From contig NZ_JBGKAD010000001.1 of NCBI RefSeq assembly GCF_041361345.1, positions 868,001 to 932,000 of the forward strand: a stretch of DNA of 64,000 nt. Direction: 5' to 3'. A program made the translations under genes and the position numbers. Positions 57,218-64,000 of the stretch are shown piece after piece; the stretch's first letter is position 1, and each line of letters starts with the position of its first letter. The notes beneath the pieces were generated by a model that saw nothing but the letters and a program-made list of their open reading frames with translations, did no database searches and was not told the origin of the DNA. This DNA is from Halobaculum sp. MBLA0147 (GTDB lineage Archaea > Halobacteriota > Halobacteria > Halobacteriales > Haloferacaceae).

Positions 57218-58783
57218 TCACCAGTCTGCGAACGCGCCGTCCAACAGCGTCTCCCGTTGGCGAGTGAGGTAGTCGCGTTGCGCGCGACGGACGGCGTCGG
57301 GGAACGCCATCCCGTCGGCGCGGTGTTCCCGTGCTCGGTCGCGTTTCCAACTCGCCGGGGTGGTGCCCGTCTCGACGCGGTGGCGTAGCGGGGCGAGGTA
57401 CCCCTCCGCCTCCCGTTCCGAACAGCCCGCGCCGACCAGCCCCGCCTCCGCGTGGGCGAAGATGTCCTCGAAGACCCGCTCGATGTCGGTCGTCTCCACG
57501 CCGTCGTTGGTCACCCACTGCAGGTCCGCATCGAGGCCCTCGGCCGCCGCGGCGCGGAAGTTGTCGTGGGCCGTCCCCCAGTCGAGTCGCCGCGACGGGT
57601 GGCGTCGCTGCGGAAGACACTCCATCAGCCCGGCGAACGCCGCCACGAACGCCACGGAGTCGCGCACGGTCGGCTGGCCCGGAATCGGTCGGAACTCCAG
57701 ACGGGCGTTGGCGGCCGACCGCGAGTCCCCACCGAAGACGGGACGTACCCACCGCCAGTAGGTGCCGTGTTTCCGGCGCAGCGTCGCGAACGTGTCGTCG
57801 AACCGGTCGCCGGCGACGATCGCGTCCTCCGGCATCGGGACGATCACGTCGTCGGCCGCGACGCGGTCGACCGCCTCCTCGACGGTGTGGAGGTCCTGCG
57901 GGAGACACACCTTCGGCGCGCCGGTGACGTTCAGACACTCGAACGTCGCGACGCGGTTCTCGTCGTGGCCCTCGGCGAGGATCGCGTCCGGATCGGCGTC
58001 GTCGGCGTACAGCTCCGGCGGGAAGAACGGACTGTTCACCCCGAGCGCCAGCAGCGGGCCGGCGAGTCTGATTGCGTAGTCGTGGTACCGCGGCAGGTCA
58101 CTCGCCGTCGGCACCTGGTAGTGCGGTTGGATGGAGGTCGTCAGCGCCACCGGCATCGCCGTCCGACACGCGAAGTCGACGAACGGGGCGTCGATCCGGA
58201 ACTCGTCGCCCGCCGCCGGACCGTTGCCCATCGCGTGGTACCGCGGCGAGTCGGACATGTTCGTCCCGATCAGGACGCCCTCCGACTCTACGGCACCCGA
58301 CAGGTACGATCGCGCGCTCTCGCCCGCGGGCGGGGTGGTCCACATCGCGTCCGAGACGAGTCGCATCCCCTCCTGGCTGGTGGTCTCCAGCGCCGCCCGG
58401 AGGCGACTCCGGACCTCGGCGGACTGTGCCCGGAGTCCGTCGGGGTTGAACGGCTGTGGACTGGTCGTCATCTCCGCGTTGTGGAGGCCGAGTTCCTTCT
58501 CGAAGCCGATGAGGTCGAGCAGGCGGCGCGGGACGCGAGCCAACTCGCCGCGACCCATCCCCTCCGTCTCGTCCCCGGCGTTCCAGCGCCCCTGCGAGAC
58601 GGCGTAGAACTCGTACTCCAGCCCGACGATCGACTGGTGATTGTCGAAGGTGCCGTCGCGCAGTTCCGTCTTCACCGTCTCGGCGTCGATCTCGGCGCGG
58701 TCCTGGAACGTCGCCGGGTCGACGGCGAGGATCTCCTCGACCCGCGCGGCCAACGCCGGCACGTCGCCCGCTCTCGTGGTCAT
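57218..58783 (-). CDS. Glutamate-cysteine ligase-like protein (carboxylate-amine ligase family)
   Basis: A 521-residue protein with the GCS2-type fold: HQSIVGLEYEFYAV (strand with active-site Glu pair), ELGLHNAEMTTSPQPFNPDG (substrate-binding region), FVDFACRTAMPVALTTSIQPHYQ and SAANARLEFRPIPGQPT (catalytic ARLEFRP). Haloarchaea make gamma-glutamylcysteine with a related but shorter enzyme; this longer form may be a paralogue with another amine substrate. The ATG at 58783 is used; a GTG two codons upstream is possible. A CTAAACACTA box near 58814 on the minus strand fits. Confidence 0.8.
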   Translation of the reverse strand: MTTRAGDVPALAARVEEILAVDPATFQDRAEIDAETVKTELRDGTFDNHQSIVGLEYEFYAVSQGRWNAGDETEGMGRGELARVPRRLLDLIGFEKELGLHNAEMTTSPQPFNPDGLRAQSAEVRSRLRAALETTSQEGMRLVSDAMWTTPPAGESARSYLSGAVESEGVLIGTNMSDSPRYHAMGNGPAAGDEFRIDAPFVDFACRTAMPVALTTSIQPHYQVPTASDLPRYHDYAIRLAGPLLALGVNSPFFPPELYADDADPDAILAEGHDENRVATFECLNVTGAPKVCLPQDLHTVEEAVDRVAADDVIVPMPEDAIVAGDRFDDTFATLRRKHGTYWRWVRPVFGGDSRSAANARLEFRPIPGQPTVRDSVAFVAAFAGLMECLPQRRHPSRRLDWGTAHDNFRAAAAEGLDADLQWVTNDGVETTDIERVFEDIFAHAEAGLVGAGCSEREAEGYLAPLRHRVETGTTPASWKRDRAREHRADGMAFPDAVRRAQRDYLTRQRETLLDGAFADW

Positions 58784-58922
58784 ACCCACCCGATTCGCTC
58801 CCGCAGCCTTAGTGTTTAGGTGGTACCACGGGACAGTGTGTGGACGGCGGAGGTGTGCTCGTCGCGACGGCAGGGTCGGCGGCGCGCGAGCGGCGCGAGT
58901 GAGACGAGCGCCTCGACTGCGA

Positions 58923-59043
58923 GCGGGGAACGAAGTGACCCGCGAGTTGGAGGCTCGAACGGAGTGAGAGCCTCGGAGCCGCGAGCGGGGAACGAAGTGA
59001 CCCGCGAGCCGCGCGAGGGTCTCGCGAACGGAGTGAGCGAGAC
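58923..59043. repeat. Four hairpins with conserved 11-nt loop GAACGRAGTGA and variable stems
   Basis: Loops at 58928-58938, 58957-58967, 58990-59000 and 59026-59036 all read GAACGRAGTGA. The flanking stems differ but pair within each copy: GCGGG/CCCGC (copies 1 and 3, identical 28-bp units), GAGGCTC/GAGCCTC (copy 2) and GTCTCGC/GCGAGAC (copy 4). Confidence 0.85.
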
Positions 59044-59147
59044 GGCTGGAAGGGGGAGGTGCCGTGCGGGGCGGAGATACGGCCGATCGGACCCACTGGA
59101 GCCCCGTAGTCGCCCAGACGCGCTACCCACAGAACCACCAACCCACA

Positions 59148-59213
59148 CGACCACCTCCGCGCGACCACCCCCGCGCGACCACCTCCGCGCGACCACCTCC
59201 ACACGACCACGAC
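59148..59213. repeat. 14-bp tandem repeat, about 4.7 copies
   Basis: CGACCACCTCCGCG repeats at 59148, 59162, 59176 and 59190 with single-base changes, followed by a partial copy at 59204. Non-coding, about 90 bp upstream of the methyltransferase promoter. Confidence 0.88.
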
Positions 59214-59353
59214 ACCCACCGAAACACCCCGTGACACTGACTCACGCGATTCGGCCGCGAGTCGGTGTGACACGGCCGCACGCGACCGAGTTCGATCCGG
59301 AGTGTTTTTAGGGTGCGAGCCGGCACGTGTCTACACAGTCCGGTGAAGCGACA

Positions 59354-60175
59354 ATGAACGGTGCGAGACTCGACGTGCTCGTGCCGTCGTCGCTCGTCCG
59401 GGAGGCCGAGGACGGCCGCGAGGCCACACGGAAACTCGGCTACGTCGCCCGTGCGGCGACGGTCTTCCGGGCGGACCGGTTGGTCGTCTTCCCAGACCGG
59501 GAAGGCGAGACGAGCAGGGGCGAAGAGTTCGTCCACACCGTGCTCGCGTACGCCGCGACCCCACCGTACCTGCGACGGGACGTGTGGGACCGTCGCGACG
59601 AACTCGAACACGTGGGCGTGCTCCCACCGCTGCTCCCGCACGACTCCGGCCCGGAGGGGTCGGAGACACGAGACGGAATCGTGACCGAGGTCGGACCTGA
59701 AGGCCGCGTTCGGGTCAATTGCGGACTGCAACACCCGATCTCCCTGCGTGTCCCGCCCGACAGGGCGCTCGCGGAGGGGGAGCGCGTCACCGTCAGGGTC
59801 TCTTCGAGAGAGCCGGTTCGCGCCAAACTCGTCGACGACCGCCGTGGTCTCGACGTGTGCCGGCGCGAGCTGTCGGAGGAACTCGCCGCCGCCGACGTCG
59901 CCGTCGCCACCTCCCGACACGGAGACGACCTCTCCGTGCCCGTGTTGGAGACGGTGACGCGCCGCTGCCGCGACGCGGACCGCGTCGCGGTCGCGTTCGG
60001 CGCGCCGGAACGAGGGCTGCCGACGATCCTCGGGTACCCCGAGGACGCACCGGTCGACCCCGCGGACACGCGGTTCGACCGCTGGCTGAACACGGTTCCG
60101 AACCAGGGCAGCGAGGTCGTGCGCACCGAGGAGGCGATGTTCGCCTCGTTGGGCGCACTCTCGCTGTCGCCGTGA
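59354..60175 (+). CDS. SPOUT-fold RNA methyltransferase (putative RNA uridine N3-methyltransferase)
   Basis: A 273-residue protein of the COG2106/SPOUT1 group, S-adenosylmethionine-dependent enzymes with a trefoil knot. VLVPSSLVREAEDGREATRKL opens the protein, residues about 105-155 form an inserted OB-like beta domain (IVTEVGPEGRVRVNCGL), and the knot is VAVAFGAPERGLPTI followed by NTVPNQGSEVVRTEEAMFASLG. It stands directly before rpl3, as in other haloarchaea, suggesting a target in rRNA. The ATG at 59354 is preceded by GGTGAAG; a GTG at 59327 is a weaker alternative. Confidence 0.88.
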   Translation: MNGARLDVLVPSSLVREAEDGREATRKLGYVARAATVFRADRLVVFPDREGETSRGEEFVHTVLAYAATPPYLRRDVWDRRDELEHVGVLPPLLPHDSGPEGSETRDGIVTEVGPEGRVRVNCGLQHPISLRVPPDRALAEGERVTVRVSSREPVRAKLVDDRRGLDVCRRELSEELAAADVAVATSRHGDDLSVPVLETVTRRCRDADRVAVAFGAPERGLPTILGYPEDAPVDPADTRFDRWLNTVPNQGSEVVRTEEAMFASLGALSLSP

Positions 60176-60197
60176 ACGAACGCCACACAACACACCC

Positions 60198-61214
60198 ATG
60201 CCACAACCAAGCAGACCACGCAAGGGCTCGATGGGCTTCGGCCCGCGCACCCGCTCGGCCAGCGAGGTCCCACGTCTGCGCTCGTGGCCCGACGACGACG
60301 GGGCCGCGGGCGTGCAGGGCTTCGCCGGCTACAAGGCCGGGATGACCCACGTCGTGATGGTGAACGACGAGGACGACTCCCCCCGACAGGGGATGGAGGA
60401 GTCCGTACCCGTCACCGTCGTGGAGGTCCCGGAGATGCGCGCCGTCGCCGTCCGAGCCTACGAGGAGACGTCGTACGGGAAGAAACCGCTCACCGAGGTC
60501 TGGACGGGAGAGTTCCACGAGGAGCTCGACCGGACGCTGGACCTCCCGTCGGAGGACACCTTCGACGCCGACGCCGACGAGCTGCGGTCGCTCGTCGACG
60601 ACGGGGCGGTCGACGACCTGCGGCTGATCACACACACCCAACCCGCGACGCTGCAGAACGTCCCCAAGAAGGAGCCGGACGTGATGGAGACGCGCGTCGG
60701 CGGCGAGAGCGTCGCCGACCGCGTCGACTACGCGCTGGATCTCGTCGAGGACGGCGGTTCTCACGAGTTCGGTGACGTGTTCCGCGCCGGGGAGTACCTG
60801 GACGCGGCCGGCATCACGAAGGGGAAGGGTACCCAGGGCCCCGTCAAGCGCTGGGGCGTCCAAAAGCGAAAGGGGAAGCACGCCCGTCAGGGGTGGCGCC
60901 GACGGATCGGCAACCTCGGGCCGTGGAACCCCTCCCGCGTCCGCTCGACGGTCCCCCAGCAGGGGCAGACCGGCTACCACCAGCGGACGGAGTTGAACAA
61001 GCGCCTGCTCGACTTCGGCGACGGCGACGACGCGTCCGTCGACGGCGGCTTCGTCAACTACGGCGAGGTCGACGGGCAGTACGCGCTGATCAAGGGGTCG
61101 CTGCCGGGCCCCGAGAAGCGGCTCCTCCGCTTCCGCCCGGCGGTCAGACCGAACGACCAGCCGCGCCTCGACCCCGAGGTACGGTACGTGTCCACGGAGT
61201 CTAACCAAGGATGA
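60198..61214 (+). CDS. rpl3: 50S ribosomal protein L3 (uL3)
   Basis: A 338-residue archaeal L3, an early 23S rRNA assembly protein whose extension reaches the peptidyl transferase centre. RKGSMGFGPRTRSASEVPR, GYKAGMTHVVMV, GTQGPVKRWGVQKRKGKHARQG and GQTGYHQRTELNKR are clear signatures. It follows the methyltransferase gene by 22 bp and overlaps rpl4 by 4 nt. Confidence 0.98.
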   Translation: MPQPSRPRKGSMGFGPRTRSASEVPRLRSWPDDDGAAGVQGFAGYKAGMTHVVMVNDEDDSPRQGMEESVPVTVVEVPEMRAVAVRAYEETSYGKKPLTEVWTGEFHEELDRTLDLPSEDTFDADADELRSLVDDGAVDDLRLITHTQPATLQNVPKKEPDVMETRVGGESVADRVDYALDLVEDGGSHEFGDVFRAGEYLDAAGITKGKGTQGPVKRWGVQKRKGKHARQGWRRRIGNLGPWNPSRVRSTVPQQGQTGYHQRTELNKRLLDFGDGDDASVDGGFVNYGEVDGQYALIKGSLPGPEKRLLRFRPAVRPNDQPRLDPEVRYVSTESNQG

Positions 61215-61957
61215 CAGCGACAGTGTACGACCTCGACGGCGAGGAGACCGGGGACGTCGAACTCCCGGACGTGTTCGACACTCAGTACCGGCCGGACCTG
61301 ATCCGGCAGGCGGTCCTCGCCGCGCAGGCAAACCGGAAACAGGCGTACGGCGCAGACGAGTTCGCCGGCATGCGGACGCCGGCGGAGTCGCAAGGGTCGG
61401 GCCGCGGGATGGCCCACGTGCCCCGCGAGAACGGACAGGGACGCCGCGTCCCACAGACCGTCTCCGGGCGCAAGGCCCACCCGCCGAAGGCCGAGAAGGA
61501 CCAGGGCAAGCAGATCAACGACAAGGAACGGAAACTCGCCGTCCGCTCGGCGCTGGCCGCGACGACGGACGCCGAGTTGGTGGCCGAGCGCGGCCACGAG
61601 TTCGACGACGACCTCGAACTCCCGCTCGTCGTCACCGACGAGTTCGAGGAGTTGGAGAAGACGCGCGAGGTCGTCGACCTGTTGGAGGCGCTGGGCGTCC
61701 ACGCGGACGTCGAGCGCGCCGACGAGGGGCGCCAGATCAAGGCCGGACAGGGGTCGACCCGTGGCCGGAAGTACCGCGAGCCCTCGTCGATCCTGTTCGT
61801 GACCAGCGAGGAGCCGTCGCGTGCGGCCCGCAACCTCGCGGGTGTCGACGTGACGACCGCGGCAGAGGTGAACGCCGAGGAACTCGCACCGGGGACGCAC
61901 CCGGGGCGGCTGACGGTGTTCACGGAGGCCGCACTCGAGGAGGTGACCGACAGATGA
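61211..61957 (+). CDS. rpl4: 50S ribosomal protein L4 (uL4)
   Basis: A 248-residue archaeal L4, with the exit-tunnel loop RGMAHVPRENGQGRRVPQTVSGRKAHPPKAEK and the C-terminal RKYREPSSILFVTSEEPSRAARNLAGVDV block. Start and stop overlap rpl3 and rpl23 by 4 nt each, so translation is coupled. Confidence 0.98.
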   Translation: MTATVYDLDGEETGDVELPDVFDTQYRPDLIRQAVLAAQANRKQAYGADEFAGMRTPAESQGSGRGMAHVPRENGQGRRVPQTVSGRKAHPPKAEKDQGKQINDKERKLAVRSALAATTDAELVAERGHEFDDDLELPLVVTDEFEELEKTREVVDLLEALGVHADVERADEGRQIKAGQGSTRGRKYREPSSILFVTSEEPSRAARNLAGVDVTTAAEVNAEELAPGTHPGRLTVFTEAALEEVTDR

Positions 61958-62202
61958 CGATCAAACACCCACTCGTCACGGAGAAGGCGATGGACGAGAT
62001 GGACTTCGCGAACAAGCTCCAGTTCGTGGTCGCCACGGACGCGAGCAAACCCGAGGTCCGCGACGCCGTCGAGTCGCAGTTCGACGTGAGCGTCGAGAGC
62101 GTGAACACACAGGTGACGCCGCGTGGCCAGAAGAAGGCCACAGTACGGCTCTCGGAGGACGACGACGCACAGGACGTCGCCTCCAGGATCGGGGTGTTCT
62201 GA
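61954..62202 (+). CDS. rpl23: 50S ribosomal protein L23 (uL23)
   Basis: An 82-residue archaeal L23 located at the tunnel exit, where SRP and chaperones dock. HPLVTEKAMDEMDFANKLQF and VNTQVTPRGQKKATVRL are the family segments. It overlaps rpl4 by 4 nt; rpl2 begins 2 nt after its stop. Confidence 0.98.
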   Translation: MTIKHPLVTEKAMDEMDFANKLQFVVATDASKPEVRDAVESQFDVSVESVNTQVTPRGQKKATVRLSEDDDAQDVASRIGVF

Positions 62203-62204
62203 GA

Positions 62205-62927
62205 ATGGGCGCACGAATTCAGGGACAACGACGCGGGCGCGGTGGCTCGACGTTCCGAGCGCCGTCGCACCGCTACAAGTCGGACAAACAGCACAAGACG
62301 ACCGAGGACGACGAGACGGTCTCCGGCGAGATCGTCGACATCGAGCACGACCCGGCACGCTCCGCCCCGCTGGCGGACGTGGAGTTCGAGGACGGCGACC
62401 GCCGCCTCGTGCTCGCTCCGGAGGGCGTGACGGTCGGCGAGGAGATCCAGATCGGCGTCTCGGCCGAGATCGAGCCGGGCAACACGCTCCCGCTGGCGGA
62501 GATCCCGGAGGGCGTCCCGGTGTGTAACGTCGAGAGCAAGCCGGGCGACGGCGGCAAGTTCGCGCGTGCGTCGGGTGTCGCCGCGACACTGCTGACCCAC
62601 GACCGCGACGTGACCGTCGTCCAGCTGCCCAGCGACGAGGTCAAGCGGCTGAACCCGGACTGCCGGGCCACGATCGGCGTGGTCGCGGGCGGCGGGCGGA
62701 CGGAGAAGCCGTTCGTGAAGGCCGGCAACAAGCACCACAAGATGAAGGCGCGTGGGACGAAGTACCCGCGTGTCCGTGGGGTCGCGATGAACGCCATCGA
62801 CCACCCGTTCGGTGGCGGTGGCCGCCAGCACCCCGGCAAGCCCAAGTCCATCTCGCGGGACGCCCCGCCGGGACGGAAGGTGGGAGACATCGCGTCGAAA
62901 CGAACCGGAACTGGGAGGGACTCCTAG
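62205..62927 (+). CDS. rpl2: 50S ribosomal protein L2 (uL2)
   Basis: A 240-residue archaeal L2, needed for subunit association and peptidyl transfer. GARIQGQRRGRGGSTFRAPSHR at the start, the GNTLPLAEIPEGVPVCNVE segment and PRVRGVAMNAIDHPFGGGGRQHPGKPK with the conserved His at the end are diagnostic. It directly precedes rps19 with no gap between stop and start. Confidence 0.98.
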   Translation: MGARIQGQRRGRGGSTFRAPSHRYKSDKQHKTTEDDETVSGEIVDIEHDPARSAPLADVEFEDGDRRLVLAPEGVTVGEEIQIGVSAEIEPGNTLPLAEIPEGVPVCNVESKPGDGGKFARASGVAATLLTHDRDVTVVQLPSDEVKRLNPDCRATIGVVAGGGRTEKPFVKAGNKHHKMKARGTKYPRVRGVAMNAIDHPFGGGGRQHPGKPKSISRDAPPGRKVGDIASKRTGTGRDS

Positions 62928-63353
62928 ATGAGCTCGAGTGAGTACCGAACCGGCCGCGAGGGTGAGTTCACCTACCGCGGTCACACGTTGGACGAGTTGC
63001 AGGAGATGGATCTCGACGAGGTGTCGGAACTGCTCCCCGCACGCGCGCGGCGAACTATCGACCGAGGACTGGACACGGAACAGCGGAAGCTGCTCGAACG
63101 CGCCCGCGAGGCGGGCGCAGAGGAGACGGCCAACGATCCGATCCGGACGCACCTGCGGGACATGCCGATCGTCCCGGAGTTCGTCGGGTTGACGTTCGCC
63201 GTCTACACCGGGCAGTCGTTCGAACGCGTCGAGGTGGAGCCGGAGATGATCGGGCACTACCTCGGCGAGTTCCAGTTGACCCGCACGTCCGTCGAGCACG
63301 GCCAGGCCGGCATCGGGGCGACCCGGTCCTCGAAGTTCGTCCCCCTCAAGTGA
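62928..63353 (+). CDS. rps19: 30S ribosomal protein S19 (uS19)
   Basis: A 141-residue archaeal S19 with the usual N-terminal extension ([27 protein letters not shown]) and the conserved core [40 protein letters not shown] and a final [12 protein letters not shown]. It binds the head of the small subunit with S13. The next gene, rpl22, starts 2 nt after its stop codon. Confidence 0.98.
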   Translation: MSSSEYRTGREGEFTYRGHTLDELQEMDLDEVSELLPARARRTIDRGLDTEQRKLLERAREAGAEETANDPIRTHLRDMPIVPEFVGLTFAVYTGQSFERVEVEPEMIGHYLGEFQLTRTSVEHGQAGIGATRSSKFVPLK

Positions 63354-63355
63354 CA

Positions 63356-63817
63356 ATGGGAATCAACTACAGCGTCGAGGCGGACCCGGACACCTCCGCG
63401 AAGGGGATGTTGCGGGACCGCAACATCAGCCTGAAGCACAGCAAGGCCATCGCCAGCGCGATCAAAGGCGAGACGGTCGCCGACGCCGAGGAGTACCTCG
63501 AGGCGGTGATCGCCGAGGAGCGGTCCGTGCCGTTCAAACAGCACAACTCCGGCGTCGGACACCGCTCGGACATCGACGGCTGGGACGCGGGGCGGTACCC
63601 GCAGCAGGCCGCCGAGGACTTCCTGAAGCTGCTGGAGAACGTGGCCAACAACGCCGACCGGCAGGGGTTCGACGCCGAGGAGATGGTGATCGCCCACACG
63701 GCGCCGCACAAGGTCGGTGAACAGACCAGTCAACAGCCGCGAGCGATGGGCCGCGCGAGCCCGCACAACACACCGGAGGTAGACGTCGAGATGATCATCG
63801 AGGAGGTCGACGACTGA
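63356..63817 (+). CDS. rpl22: 50S ribosomal protein L22 (uL22)
   Basis: A 153-residue archaeal L22 lining the exit tunnel. The start MGINYSV is the common haloarchaeal N-terminus and decides the ATG at 63356 over the overlapping GTG at 63350. Core segments are [19 protein letters not shown] and [23 protein letters not shown] with MGRAS near the end. The stop overlaps the rps3 start by 1 nt (TGATG). Confidence 0.98.
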   Translation: MGINYSVEADPDTSAKGMLRDRNISLKHSKAIASAIKGETVADAEEYLEAVIAEERSVPFKQHNSGVGHRSDIDGWDAGRYPQQAAEDFLKLLENVANNADRQGFDAEEMVIAHTAPHKVGEQTSQQPRAMGRASPHNTPEVDVEMIIEEVDD

Positions 63818-64000
63818 TGGCGGACGAACAGGCGTTCATCGAGGACGGCCTCCAGCGTACCCAGATCGACGAGTTCTTCGAGGACGAACTCGGTCGGGCT
63901 GGCTACGGTGGGATGGACGTGGCGAAGACGCCGATGGGCACACAGATCGTGCTCAAGGCGGAGAAGCCCGGCATGGTGATCGGGAAGGGTGGGAAGAACA
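63817..64000 (+). CDS. rps3: 30S ribosomal protein S3 (uS3), truncated by window end
   Basis: The first 61 codons are visible. The protein starts [12 protein letters not shown], then [20 protein letters not shown] and [21 protein letters not shown], the KH-domain loop (VIGKGGK) that binds 16S rRNA. Gene order L22-S3 is the standard archaeal one; L29 would be expected next. Confidence 0.97.
   Translation, partial: MADEQAFIEDGLQRTQIDEFFEDELGRAGYGGMDVAKTPMGTQIVLKAEKPGMVIGKGGKN

Larger units (their letters stand above)
58784..59353. other. 570-bp gene-free region rich in hairpins and short repeats
   Basis: No coding region is supported: open frames here encode low-complexity Arg/Gly/Pro proteins with no family features. 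The region contains the promoter of the minus-strand ligase-like gene, four hairpins with a shared loop (58923-59043), a 14-bp tandem array (59148-59213), and the TATA-like GTTTTTAGGG (59302-59311) of the ribosomal-operon methyltransferase. It is the longest non-coding stretch in the window. Confidence 0.75.

Noticed and set aside
58820-59311. Possible plus-strand gene in the hairpin/repeat region
   Set aside because: The translation is repeat-derived low complexity (Arg, Gly, Thr, Pro) and depends on hairpin and 14-bp repeat DNA; no start signals support it.
1-64000. tRNA, rRNA and CRISPR arrays
   Set aside because: I saw no T-loop-like GTTCRANNC within a plausible cloverleaf, no rRNA-like stretch, and no regularly spaced repeat with unique spacers; the tandem arrays are direct minisatellites without spacers.

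Overview
This is a chromosomal window from a halophilic archaeon (class Halobacteria). The evidence is consistent. Proteins are strongly acidic and DNA is very GC-rich. The ribosomal proteins are archaeal, and there is a group II chaperonin (thermosome), a B-family replicative DNA polymerase, archaeal CobY and RbkR, Tat-type lipoprotein signals, and many GTG-initiated, apparently leaderless genes with a TATA-like box 25-30 bp upstream of the start codon. I saw no tRNA, rRNA or CRISPR array. The genus cannot be fixed from the sequence alone.

Layout. 1-5,700: a truncated Hsp20 gene, small haloarchaeal proteins, two membrane proteins, MsrB, a DUF429 protein, Pth2 and a HalX-type response regulator. 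5,800-8,740: TruD followed by the S12-S7 ribosomal pair. 8,890-13,210: an accessory island with a 1,218-residue P-loop NTPase of probable STAND type and a small unknown gene behind hairpin-rich DNA. This is the strongest candidate for an undescribed, possibly defence-related, system. 13,430-18,530: a secreted protein, the thermosome, an XPB-like helicase and a lipoprotein. 18,635-22,270: the sufCBD iron-sulfur assembly operon. 22,517-25,372: an intein-free DNA polymerase B.

25,530-33,870: small membrane and unknown proteins, a hotdog thioesterase, an HtrA-like lipoprotein protease, an orphan glycine-betaine-type binding protein, a large sensor kinase, a creatininase-family protein (ArfB candidate) and an AIR-synthase-like protein. 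33,885-38,060: an esterase, an MtaD-like deaminase, then the rbkR-ribB riboflavin operon. 38,100-43,330: a large Asn/Gly-rich surface protein, a phosphotransferase and an acyl-CoA dehydrogenase in divergent orientation, and a DUF5786-like protein. 43,449-44,807: a RimK-like ATP-grasp/protease fusion. 44,960-49,789: a cobalamin salvage and nucleotide-loop assembly cluster (cbiB-cobS-cobY-cobD-cbiZ). 50,339-55,416: a MacB-like ABC exporter operon with two permeases and an adhesion-like first gene. 55,537-58,783: a ribbon-helix-helix regulator, a metallo-beta-lactamase-fold nuclease candidate and a glutamate-cysteine-ligase-like protein. 59,354-64,000: an SPOUT methyltransferase followed by the start of the L3-L4-L23-L2-S19-L22-S3 ribosomal operon, cut by the window end.

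Two features stand out beyond the genes. First, short tandem repeats (14, 15, 23, 30 and 34 bp units) recur at gene ends and in promoters, and one intergenic region holds four hairpins that share an 11-nt loop but have different stems. Second, several palindromes sit at or next to TATA boxes (suf, S12, rbkR, and the region upstream of the small gene at 16077) and are plausible operators.
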